Below, one piece after another: positions 27,019 through 35,358 of a stretch of DNA of 64,000 bases. Under the pieces are notes generated by a model. The model was not told the DNA's origin, did no database searches, and worked only from the letters and a program-made list of their open reading frames with translations. Position numbers and translations under genes: made by a program. Each line of letters begins with the position of its first letter. Within the stretch, counting starts at the first letter, position 1. This DNA comes from Pricia antarctica (GTDB lineage Bacteria; Bacteroidota; Bacteroidia; Flavobacteriales; Flavobacteriaceae), in NCBI RefSeq assembly GCF_900101815.1, contig NZ_FNAO01000006.1, positions 1 through 64,000 of the forward strand, read 5' to 3'.

Positions 27019-29342
27019 GTTTCCGATTCTTCTGATTCTTGAGGGTCTTCTGATTCTTCCGATGCCCTCTGGATTCTGTTTTTCATGATATTGAGCTTTT
27101 TCAGTTTGGCCTTCCAGGTATCCAATGCTGCTTTGTGAGCATCCACTCTTTTAACAACATCCTGTAGCAGGGGATTGTCATCCGAGGCATTGGAAAAGAA
27201 TTGAAGGTTGGTCTCCAATTGACGTATTTCGCCCTTGGTCTCCTCTATATTTTTACGTATAAAACTACGCTCCTCCTGAATAGCCCGTTCGTTGTCACCG
27301 TCGGCCAATTGTTGTATTTTGTTGCCATATTTAAGGAGTTCGGCTTCTTGGGGAGCAAGCCCCATTTTTTTGAAAAGGTCGTCTAACGCCTCATTGAACT
27401 TTGTGTCGATATTCTTTTTCTTGAACGGGACCCTACCCAAGGTTTTCCAAGTTTCGACGAAGGTTTTTACGGTTTTAAGATCCACATCGCGTTCACCCGA
27501 CGGTGCAAAAGCCGTTAATTCCTTCAAGCTGGCCGTTTTCTTTTCAAAATTTGCTTCCTCTTCTTCGCGTCCTTTATTTTTAAGGGCATTCAGTCTATCA
27601 AAATAATGGTTACAGGCATTTTTGAATTCCTTCCATATTTTGTCGGAATACTTTCGGGGTACATGGCCGATTTTTTTCCAGTCCGCCTGTATGCGTTTCA
27701 TTTTCGGGGTAACGGTATCAAAGTCCTCACTATCTTTTAACGTTAAGGCCAAGTCCACTAGTTTTCTTTTTTTGTCGAGATTGGTTTGTTCTTCCTGTTT
27801 TAGGTTTTTATAATAGGCGTTTTTAGTCCGATTAAAGCGGCGTACGGCATCTTTAAATGCGGCCCAGGTCTTTTGGTTTTTGTTGCGGGGCACTTTTCCC
27901 GCTTCGAAGAAAGCCTTTCGGTGGACTTCCAACTGCTTTATTTGCTTTTGCAGTTCTCGATGGTTGTTGGATACATTTTCGCCCAAAGCCGAAATCGCCG
28001 CTATAATTTCGATTTTGTTTTCCAAATTTTTCTCGTAGGTCGCTTCAAGCTCCTTATAATAATCCTGTCGTCTTTGGTGCAGTACTTTGGTAGCATTGCT
28101 AAAACGTTCCCAAATTTCTTCACGGTTAGCTTGACGAACGGGACCGATATCTTCCTTCCAGATTTTATGCAAGGCTTGCAGTTCGCGGAAAACACGGTTG
28201 AGGTCGGGTTCCTGCGCCAAAGCTTCGGCGCGTTGCACCAGTTTTTCTTTTTCCTCCAGATTGCGCTTAAAATCGAGATCGCGCATCTCTCGGTTCAGGT
28301 GTAGAAAATCATAAAATATTTCGGTATGGTGGCGATATGTGCGCCACACATTATTGTAACTGTCACGCGCAATCGGTCCCGCATTGCGCCACTTTTCCTG
28401 CAGGTCTTTAAAAGCTTTGTAGGTCGATCCCATGTCTTCCTCGACGCTTGTCAGCCCCTTTAATTCCACTATGATTGCCAGCCGCTGCGATAGGTTTTCC
28501 TTTAGATTTTTTTCTAGGCGTTTATAATACTGGTTCCTTTGTTCACGATACTCTCTATAAACGTCGTTGAATTGCGTTTTGGTTGTCGAGTTGTACCTGA
28601 AGTCGATTTCATTGCCGCCGCTTTCGATGAACTTTTCTTTTTTGCCTTCCAAAAAATCATCGAATTTCTGATCGAATTCGTATTTGATGCCATCGACATG
28701 CTTTTTGATGGATTGTACCTTTTCATTTCGGACCAACTTTTGCAGTTCCCCTACCAAATCTTCCATCGACATCGCTTCATAATCCAATAGCGGAATGGCA
28801 TGCCGGCGCTCGTTATCGGCATCTTCTGCATCTTCAGCGTTCTCGTCGTCCAAAACCTCGTCTTCTTCTTCGGATGTTTTGGTTTGGGATGTTTTTTGCA
28901 GATCGGAGTGCGTGTTTTCGTCGTTTAAAATCTCATTTTTCTCTTCGGATGTTTGGGTTTGGGATGTTTTTTTCAGATCGGAGTCGGTTTCCTTCCCTTT
29001 AGGCTTTTCGCTCTTTTTTTCAGATGTTTCGTTTCCGGAAGTTTTTTTGGTGACGGCTTCGGTTTCATCCGCGTTGGCATTCTCGGTTTTTTCTTTGGAG
29101 CTTACGGATTCCTCCGAAGTTTTCAAAGGCTCTTCTTGTTTTGGCTGATGATCTTTTTTTGAACCGGAATCCTCTAGAAGTTGTTTTTTCTCCTCGGATA
29201 TGGATGTCTCGTCAATACTAGTGGAATTCTTTTCATGCACGGGACTGCTGGCCGATTCTGGGTCGGTCTCTTGTCGAGTTTCAGTTTTATCCTCGAATGT
29301 GGAAGGTTCTTTTTGTAGTTCCTTCTCTTTATCTTCCCCCAT
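27015..29342 (-). CDS. DUF349 domain protein with long acidic N-terminus
   Basis: A 775-residue cytoplasmic protein. Residues 1-175 are low-complexity and acidic; residues 121-144 and 146-169 are a degenerate in-frame repeat (SDLKKTSQTQTSEEKNEI against SDLQKTSQTKTSEEEDEV). The rest holds about seven DUF349 helical repeats, each with the W..F pattern (LQEKWRNAGPIARDSYNNVW, WKEDIGPVRQANREEIWERF, WKKIGHVPRKYSDKIWKEFK). The C-terminus is again acidic. DUF349 proteins are large coiled proteins of unknown role, found in Bacteroidota and Actinobacteria. It is the last gene of the minus-strand series from the TPR gene through aroE. Confidence 0.87.
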   Translation of the reverse strand: MGEDKEKELQKEPSTFEDKTETRQETDPESASSPVHEKNSTSIDETSISEEKKQLLEDSGSKKDHQPKQEEPLKTSEESVSSKEKTENANADETEAVTKKTSGNETSEKKSEKPKGKETDSDLKKTSQTQTSEEKNEILNDENTHSDLQKTSQTKTSEEEDEVLDDENAEDAEDADNERRHAIPLLDYEAMSMEDLVGELQKLVRNEKVQSIKKHVDGIKYEFDQKFDDFLEGKKEKFIESGGNEIDFRYNSTTKTQFNDVYREYREQRNQYYKRLEKNLKENLSQRLAIIVELKGLTSVEEDMGSTYKAFKDLQEKWRNAGPIARDSYNNVWRTYRHHTEIFYDFLHLNREMRDLDFKRNLEEKEKLVQRAEALAQEPDLNRVFRELQALHKIWKEDIGPVRQANREEIWERFSNATKVLHQRRQDYYKELEATYEKNLENKIEIIAAISALGENVSNNHRELQKQIKQLEVHRKAFFEAGKVPRNKNQKTWAAFKDAVRRFNRTKNAYYKNLKQEEQTNLDKKRKLVDLALTLKDSEDFDTVTPKMKRIQADWKKIGHVPRKYSDKIWKEFKNACNHYFDRLNALKNKGREEEEANFEKKTASLKELTAFAPSGERDVDLKTVKTFVETWKTLGRVPFKKKNIDTKFNEALDDLFKKMGLAPQEAELLKYGNKIQQLADGDNERAIQEERSFIRKNIEETKGEIRQLETNLQFFSNASDDNPLLQDVVKRVDAHKAALDTWKAKLKKLNIMKNRIQRASEESEDPQESEESET

Positions 29343-29538
29343 GGTGACTATAATTGGTTGAACAAACGGTTAATCGTTCAAGATACTAACAACGGCGTTA
29401 ATGGCAAAGGTTATATTGGACTTCTTTGGCTATCACCTTAAAACTCAAACTCAAACCTAAAAACAATTCATCCGATCAGACCGTCCCTACGTCCAATATC
29501 TAAAAACCGCACCGTCTGCATGACGGGCAGGCCAAATG

Positions 29539-30276
29539 CTATTGTCGCCATATCTCCCAAGCCCTATCTGCCTGAAGCTGCAGCATGCCAAGTCCATTAA
29601 CGATATCGGCACCCCGCTGTTTCCCTTCTTGCAGAAATGCTGTTTTCTCGGGATTGTATATCAAATCAAAAAGCAGGTGTTGTTTCGTAATGTGGGTATA
29701 GGGAATATCCGGTTTTTGGTCAAGGTTCGGGTATGTACCCAAAGGGGTACAGTTGACTAGAACGAGATGGTTTTCTAACACCGATCGAGTGAGATCGTCA
29801 TATCCGATTTGAGTCGCATCGGGATTTCTGGACACATAGGTAACACCGATTCCGAGTTGGCCAAGCACAAATGCAATAGCCTTCGACGCACCGCCCGTTC
29901 CCAAAATGAGTGCTTTGGTATGACGTGATTTCAAAAAAGGTTCAATGGATTTTTGAAAACCGTAAGCATCCGTATTATAACCTATAAGGCGTTTTCCATC
30001 GAATTTTATAGTGTTGACCGCACCGATTTCCTCGGCTTGGGTATCCAATTCATCCAGATAGGCTATCACTTCCTGTTTGAAGGGAATGGTAACGTTCAAT
30101 CCCATTACCTCCGGATTGGATGTAAGGAGTTCGGGCAATTCATCAATATGCTGCAGATCAAAATTTTCGTAGGAATATCCTTCTAATCCCAAATTCGAGA
30201 ATTTATCGGTAAAATATCCTTTGGAGAATGAATAGGAAATGTTTTTTCCCACCAATCCGAATCTGTATTTTTTCAT
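29539..30276 (-). CDS. aroE: Shikimate dehydrogenase
   Basis: A 245-residue enzyme that reduces 3-dehydroshikimate with NADPH in aromatic amino acid synthesis. Shikimate-binding serines are in NISYSFSKGYF, the catalytic Lys in GLNVTIPFKQEV, an Asp in GYNTDAYGFQ, and the NADP site in ILGTGGASKAIAF. The end (NGLGMLQLQADRAWEIW) is typical. Slightly shorter than the E. coli enzyme, normal for Bacteroidota. It lies between DUF368 and DUF349 genes. Confidence 0.94.
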   Translation of the reverse strand: MKKYRFGLVGKNISYSFSKGYFTDKFSNLGLEGYSYENFDLQHIDELPELLTSNPEVMGLNVTIPFKQEVIAYLDELDTQAEEIGAVNTIKFDGKRLIGYNTDAYGFQKSIEPFLKSRHTKALILGTGGASKAIAFVLGQLGIGVTYVSRNPDATQIGYDDLTRSVLENHLVLVNCTPLGTYPNLDQKPDIPYTHITKQHLLFDLIYNPEKTAFLQEGKQRGADIVNGLGMLQLQADRAWEIWRQ

Positions 30277-30324
30277 CGGTAAAAAAAAGTTTACGAGTAT
30301 ATTAGGTTAGAAAAAAATAAGTTC

Positions 30325-30360
30325 GACTGACTACTGACTACTGACTACTGACTACTGACT
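30325..30360. repeat. Tandem heptamer repeat (CTACTGA)n over the end of a DUF368 gene
   Basis: Four perfect CTACTGA units (30331-30358) with partial units on both sides. On the minus strand the tract encodes the last residues (SVVSSQ) and the TAG stop at 30338-30340. Because the unit has 7 bases, all three reading frames meet a TAG within 21 bases, so any change in copy number still ends the protein at nearly the same length. Confidence 0.95.
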
Positions 30361-31369
30361 CCTTCCTCCGTTTCCCATACCAATCCAATCCCAATAAAAC
30401 TACGATACCGACAGCCACAAAGAAAAGTGCCCACCAATTTTCGCTGTTGGTGAAATCGGGAAAATAGCGTTCGTAGTTCGCAATAACTGCCTTGCCATTG
30501 GAATCGATAAGCGGCGTGCCGGATCCGTCCAATTTATAGAGGGTTTTTTTCCAAGGCCAGACCACGCCTAGCGATCCCGTGATAAAACCGATGATAACCG
30601 CTGTGGTAATGTGTTTATAATGTTTCAGTACATAGCTTAACAAATGGGATAGGCTTACAAGTCCCGTGGCGGATCCCAACGTGAAAATAGCTAGGATTTT
30701 CAGGATATGCAATCGTGCCTGATCTTGGATAAAACTGAAATCTCCCCGTAACATTTCACCAAAAGTTTCATAGAGTGCATTCACCGAATCGACCAATAGC
30801 AGTACATAGTTACCCAATAAGATAAGGATAAAGGAACCCGAAAGTCCCGGAAGTGTCATTCCCGAAACGCTGATGATGCCGCATATAAAGATAAAAATGA
30901 GGTTGTCGTTTTCTTTTGCAGGATTCAAAAAACTGATGGAAATACCTACGATAAGGCCAATAATACCTGCAATCACGGTCTTTTGGTTCCAATGTTCGAA
31001 ATCTTTGCCTATGTAGTAAATCGATCCCAGAATCATCCCAAAAAAAGAAGACCACACGAACAGTTCTTTCTTGACCAAAAAATAATCCAGCAGCTGCGAT
31101 ATGCTAAAATAGCTGACCAACATGCCAAAAATCAAAAGCGTTAGGAAGGTGCCGTTGGTATAGCGATAAAAACTTTTGAACCTTCCGTTTAGGAGCAGTT
31201 TGAAGGCTTTGGCATTGATTTTCTGTAGGGAGTAGATAAACTCTTCATAAAATCCGCCAACAAAGGCCACGATACCGCCCGATACACCCGGCACTTTGTT
31301 GGCCGCGCCCATGCAGAGGCCCTTGATGACCAAAAAGAATTTGTCGGTAAACGTTCTCGGGTTGTACAT
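30338..31369 (-). CDS. DUF368 membrane protein (PopT-like undecaprenyl-phosphate translocase candidate), copy 2
   Basis: A 343-residue polytopic membrane protein. The family signature is GAANKVPGVSGGIVAFVGGFYEEFI near the N-terminus and a second, related half with GMTLPGLSGSFILILLGNY. About eight to ten spans. Work on Vibrio and Staphylococcus relatives links DUF368 proteins to recycling of undecaprenyl phosphate across the membrane for cell-wall synthesis; this member's activity is inferred. It is a tandem paralogue of the next gene upstream, 9 bases away. The loop AVIANYERYFPDFTNSENWW before the last span is unlike the paralogue's. The C-terminus ends inside a heptamer repeat. Confidence 0.85.
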   Translation of the reverse strand: MYNPRTFTDKFFLVIKGLCMGAANKVPGVSGGIVAFVGGFYEEFIYSLQKINAKAFKLLLNGRFKSFYRYTNGTFLTLLIFGMLVSYFSISQLLDYFLVKKELFVWSSFFGMILGSIYYIGKDFEHWNQKTVIAGIIGLIVGISISFLNPAKENDNLIFIFICGIISVSGMTLPGLSGSFILILLGNYVLLLVDSVNALYETFGEMLRGDFSFIQDQARLHILKILAIFTLGSATGLVSLSHLLSYVLKHYKHITTAVIIGFITGSLGVVWPWKKTLYKLDGSGTPLIDSNGKAVIANYERYFPDFTNSENWWALFFVAVGIVVLLGLDWYGKRRKESVVSSQ

Positions 31370-31378
31370 GAAAAAAGC

Positions 31379-32293
31379 CTATTTTTTGGAGGCGGTACGC
31401 TCGAGGATAAAAATAAGCGAAAAACCGATGATAGCGACTATTAGGGCGTAGATAAGTTGGTTGTCGCCCTCGAAGGCAAAAGGCGATACATTTTCATCAA
31501 TGATTATCTCTTTTTCACCGATTGTTCTGGTCTCTAATATTCTTTTCCACGGCCATATTTTATTGAGAGAACCCAAAATAAAACCGGTGAGTACGGCCAA
31601 GGTGATATCTTTATGATTGTTGAACATCCACTTGAGTAACTTGGCAAAACTGAGGAGTCCGAAAATGGCTCCCGCCCCCACAACGGCAATTAGGGTGATG
31701 TTCCGTTCGTGGACCGCATCGAGAATGGTTTTGTAAGACCCTAAAAGTACCAAGATAAACGCTCCGGAAATTCCGGGAAGAATCATGGCACAAACCGCCA
31801 AGGCGCCCGATAGAAATAGATAAGGCAGGCTTTCACTGTTTCCGGATGGCGGCAGTGTAGTAATATAATAGGCTATCGCGGCACCGATAAGCAGCGCAAT
31901 ACTAGTTACTATAGTCCAATTTTCGATTTCCTTGCCTACAAAAAAAACGCTTGCCACTACCAGTCCGAAAAAGAAGGACCATAACAGAATGGGCTCATTT
32001 TCAAGTAGCCAGCTAACCAAGGTGGCCAAGGAGAATAGACTGATAAAAATTCCTAAAAAAAGAGCCAGTAAAAAATTACCGTTCAACTGCGTCCAAGCTG
32101 CCTTGAATCCGTTTTTTTTCCAAGTTTTAAAAAGGGATAGGTTTACATTGTTTATCGAGGTAATCAATTCTTCGTAAATACCGGAGATAAAGGCAATGGT
32201 ACCGCCCGATACGCCGGGCACGACATCGGCCGCGCCCATGGCCATTCCTTTTAGTGTGACAAAGGCGTATTGTAACAAGTTTCTGTTTTCCAT
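31379..32293 (-). CDS. DUF368 membrane protein (PopT-like undecaprenyl-phosphate translocase candidate), copy 1
   Basis: A 304-residue paralogue of the downstream gene with the same two half-signatures: GAADVVPGVSGGTIAFISGIYEELI and CAMILPGISGAFILVLLGSY. This pattern of two inverted PGxSG motifs is typical of DUF368. Compared with its sister it has a shorter tail. Tandem DUF368 pairs beside aroE are, from memory, usual in Flavobacteriaceae, suggesting that the copies have divided roles or form a heterodimer. It follows the TPR gene by 177 bases. Confidence 0.85.
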   Translation of the reverse strand: MENRNLLQYAFVTLKGMAMGAADVVPGVSGGTIAFISGIYEELITSINNVNLSLFKTWKKNGFKAAWTQLNGNFLLALFLGIFISLFSLATLVSWLLENEPILLWSFFFGLVVASVFFVGKEIENWTIVTSIALLIGAAIAYYITTLPPSGNSESLPYLFLSGALAVCAMILPGISGAFILVLLGSYKTILDAVHERNITLIAVVGAGAIFGLLSFAKLLKWMFNNHKDITLAVLTGFILGSLNKIWPWKRILETRTIGEKEIIIDENVSPFAFEGDNQLIYALIVAIIGFSLIFILERTASKK

Positions 32294-32470
32294 GAAAATT
32301 TTTTCAAAGGCAACAAAAATAGGATTTTAAATTGGACAAATAAGAGGAAAGGGTTTGTAGTTGGGTATACGGTAGGTTGCAAGAATTTTTTGGCCTTGAA
32401 ACTTTAAACCGATCGTAGACTGGGCTGAACCGAGAATTTTTAAAAGGCGAATTACGGGGTTGATCGCCCA

Positions 32471-33871
32471 TTAACGTGACCTACGGACCACTTTTGAAAC
32501 GATATTCTTTACCCAATCGGTATCGGCGTATTGGGGAAATTGATCGGAAAAGAGTTGAAGTTTCGCAAAATCAAGCTTTAGGGCATCGATAAGGCTGATC
32601 CGGGCATTGATGAGGTCATTTATTTCAAGCTGGAAACCCGCTGTTTTGAATTTGATTTCGGCACTTTCGGGATAAAATTCCAATCCTTGCGATAATATAT
32701 GTATGGCACCGGGTATATCTTGGTTGCGAAGGGCGACATCTGCCCAGCCTAGCCAAGTACGAAGTTCGTAGTTGCCAAGCTCTACGGATTGCTTATAAGC
32801 GAAATCCGCCTGATCGAATTTGCCCAAAGCAGTGTTGATCTGGGCACATTTTTTCCAATAATGCGAATTCTCCCCGTCGATGTTCAAGGCCTTGTTGATG
32901 TAATACAGGGCCTTTTGATGGTTTTTTCTTCTATAATAAAAATCGGTTATGGCGAGCCAGCCCTTGTCCAGTAACGGGTCTTCATGTACGGTGTGATAGT
33001 AATAATACTTGGCCATTTCGTCATTGTCGAGCTTCTCATGACATTTGCCTATTCGCAGATAGGCATGCGAGGTGGGATCTTCCATCTGAATGGTCGTCTC
33101 ATAATTTTCGATGGCGTCTTTGTATTTCCCCATTTTTTCTAAAACTTTTCCCTTTTCGAAATAGGCTCCGATAAAGGTGTCGTCCGAAATAATGGCAAAA
33201 TCATAAGCCGTCAAGGCCTCGGAATACATTTTCTTTGTGAAATACTGTTTTCCCAATTGGTGCCAGGCTACCTCGCAATAGGGGTTTCTATCTAAATAAT
33301 CATTCAGGTAGTGTATGGCACCATCGTACTCCTCTAAAAACTCAAAGCAATAAATCACGTTGTAGAGCGACGAATAATCTTGCTCATCGAAAGAGACGCA
33401 GCGCATAAAACTTTCCTTCGCGAGCTTAAAATCGTCCATAAAAAGATACTCCATTCCTAAAAGGGAATGGATATCGAAACTATTTTCGGATAGGGCTAAT
33501 GCTTTGTTCAAAAGCACCACGGCGGCTTCGTGATTGTCCTTTTTGGAATAGATATTGGCCCTTTGGATGAAAATCTCTTCATTGGTGCTGTCCAGCACCT
33601 GAAGTGCATCCAAATAATTTTCCGCGAGATCGAGATGGTTCTCGAATACGAGCACCTCTACCTCAAGCAATTTCAGTTCAATCGAGGCGGGATGCTGCTG
33701 TAGACCGATTTTGATAGCCTTTTTGGCCAAGGCTATCTTCCCGTTGTTGAGATAGTGGTGAATGATATCCTCAAAATCCTCTGCGTCGAAGAAATAGACG
33801 TCGTCGGTCTTGAGCATCGATTCAAACTTGTTGATGGGTTGGTTGGACTTTTCGTTGGATTCTAGCGCCAT
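32471..33871 (-). CDS. Tetratricopeptide repeat protein
   Basis: A 466-residue protein without a signal peptide, built of about ten TPR units. Clear ones are AVVLLNKALALSENSFDIHS, FTKKMYSEALTAYDFAIISD, KMGKYKDAIENYETTIQMED, NHQKALYYINKALNIDGENS and QDIPGAIHILSQGLEFYPES. It is likely a cytoplasmic scaffold. It is the first gene of the minus-strand group with the DUF368 pair, aroE and DUF349. Partners are unknown. Confidence 0.87.
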   Translation of the reverse strand: MALESNEKSNQPINKFESMLKTDDVYFFDAEDFEDIIHHYLNNGKIALAKKAIKIGLQQHPASIELKLLEVEVLVFENHLDLAENYLDALQVLDSTNEEIFIQRANIYSKKDNHEAAVVLLNKALALSENSFDIHSLLGMEYLFMDDFKLAKESFMRCVSFDEQDYSSLYNVIYCFEFLEEYDGAIHYLNDYLDRNPYCEVAWHQLGKQYFTKKMYSEALTAYDFAIISDDTFIGAYFEKGKVLEKMGKYKDAIENYETTIQMEDPTSHAYLRIGKCHEKLDNDEMAKYYYYHTVHEDPLLDKGWLAITDFYYRRKNHQKALYYINKALNIDGENSHYWKKCAQINTALGKFDQADFAYKQSVELGNYELRTWLGWADVALRNQDIPGAIHILSQGLEFYPESAEIKFKTAGFQLEINDLINARISLIDALKLDFAKLQLFSDQFPQYADTDWVKNIVSKVVRRSR

Positions 33872-34003
33872 AGAATGGTTTTGGTTACGGAATCGCCCAT
33901 CGGAAAAATGTAGGACGAATTTTTACTATGGATTTAAAAGTAGCCCTTTGGGACTTTCTTTTTTCCCGTAACGAGCTATATTATTAACAAATTAATTAAC
34001 AGG

Positions 34004-35185
34004 TTATTGTTCGTACTGCGTTAAAACTGCAAGAATGATGTCGCAGCCTTTGTGTATTTCGTCAATGGATATGGTCAACGGGGGCGATATTCGCACCGCT
34101 TTCGGTTCGAACAAAAGCCAGAAAAGTATAAGCCCTTTTTTTGCACACGTAAGCACCAAATGATTAGCTATATCGGAATTTTCCAAAATTAAGGCCAACA
34201 TGAGACCCTTTCCCCGGATTTCTTTGATCAACGAATGCTTCAATAATTTCCGAAATATTATTTCTTTTTCGAGCGTTTGTGCCATGAGTCCCGTTTCCGT
34301 GATTTCTCTAAGAGTAGCCAGACAGGCCGCTGCGATCACCGGATTACCTCCGAAAGTAGTGATATGACCTAATTTGGGACTATCTTGTAAGCTGGCCATC
34401 ATTTCTCGGGAAGCTGTAAAGCCTCCGACAGGTAATCCCGAGGCCATGCCCTTGCCCATTACCAGAATATCGGGCGTACATCCATAATGTTCAAAGGCGA
34501 AGAGTTTGCCCGTTCTGCCGAATCCGGGCTGAATTTCATCCAAGATTAACACCGCTCCGGTCTCGTTGCAACGTTGTCGGACTTTTTTAAGATAATCGTT
34601 TTGGGGTACGATAAAGCCCGCACCGCCTTGAATGGTCTCCAAAACAACGGCGGCGGTTTTTTCCGTGATATTTTTAAGGTCTCCTTCGGAATTAAAGCGG
34701 ATAAAGGAAACATCGGGAATCAAAGGCCGAAATGCCGCTTTTCGTTCCTCGAAGCCCATAAGGCTCAAACTGCCCATGGTATTGCCATGATAAGCATGTC
34801 GGGCTGAAATCAGCGGGCTTCTACCGGTGACCCGTCTGGCCAGCTTGATTGCCCCTTCGATGGCCTCTGTGCCGGAGTTGACTAAATAAGTGGTTTCCAA
34901 GCCATCGGGTAGAAGGGAGGCTAGTAACTTCGTATAGTCCACCGCTGGTTTTTGCATATATTCTCCATAGACCATCACGTGCATATAGGCCGCCGCCTGC
35001 TCCTGTACAGCTTGTACTACTCTCGGATGACAATGGCCCAAGCCACAAGCGGAAACTCCTGCCACAAAATCGAGATGGGCATTACCTTCGGTATCGTAGA
35101 TGTAACTGCCTTTGGCATGCGATATTTCGAGAGCCAGTGGATTTGGTGTAGTTTGTGCCTGATATTTTAGGAAGTCGTTTTTCAT
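34004..35185 (-). CDS. Class III aminotransferase (acetylornithine aminotransferase-like)
   Basis: A 393-residue PLP enzyme. Landmarks are FVAGVSACGLGHCHPRVV, LVNSGTEAIEGAIKLARR, RHAYHGNTMGSLSLMG, the PLP-aspartate in LILDEIQPGFGRTGKLF and the lysine in ILVMGKGMASGLPVGG. It groups with acetylornithine/4-aminobutyrate-type enzymes, but no arginine genes are near, and the conserved Bacteroidota neighbourhood (OstA upstream, TPR downstream) gives no clue to the substrate. A possible outward-facing hairpin lies upstream at 35261-35298. Confidence 0.88.
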   Translation of the reverse strand: MKNDFLKYQAQTTPNPLALEISHAKGSYIYDTEGNAHLDFVAGVSACGLGHCHPRVVQAVQEQAAAYMHVMVYGEYMQKPAVDYTKLLASLLPDGLETTYLVNSGTEAIEGAIKLARRVTGRSPLISARHAYHGNTMGSLSLMGFEERKAAFRPLIPDVSFIRFNSEGDLKNITEKTAAVVLETIQGGAGFIVPQNDYLKKVRQRCNETGAVLILDEIQPGFGRTGKLFAFEHYGCTPDILVMGKGMASGLPVGGFTASREMMASLQDSPKLGHITTFGGNPVIAAACLATLREITETGLMAQTLEKEIIFRKLLKHSLIKEIRGKGLMLALILENSDIANHLVLTCAKKGLILFWLLFEPKAVRISPPLTISIDEIHKGCDIILAVLTQYEQ

Positions 35186-35260
35186 GAAGACTGGTTAAGG
35201 TTTGCAAGTTGCGTCTCCGACCTGCAAGATATTGCTCTTCGCAGACAGGGCTCTTTATAA

Positions 35261-35298
35261 GCAGGTCGGAATGTTTAAACTTCCGGATTCCGACCTGC
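35261..35298. repeat. Perfect 12-bp inverted repeat with palindromic loop
   Basis: GCAGGTCGGAAT at 35261-35272 pairs exactly with ATTCCGACCTGC at 35287-35298; the loop begins with the palindrome GTTTAAAC. A third partial copy (TCCGACCTGCAAG) lies near 35216. It sits between the OstA-like and aminotransferase genes and has no T-tract on either side, so it is not a clear terminator. Confidence 0.8.
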
Positions 35299-35358
35299 AA
35301 GGATTACTATTGGCTCGCTCACGCCTGCAGGTCATTCAGCGTTTGGACGTTCTTTTTG

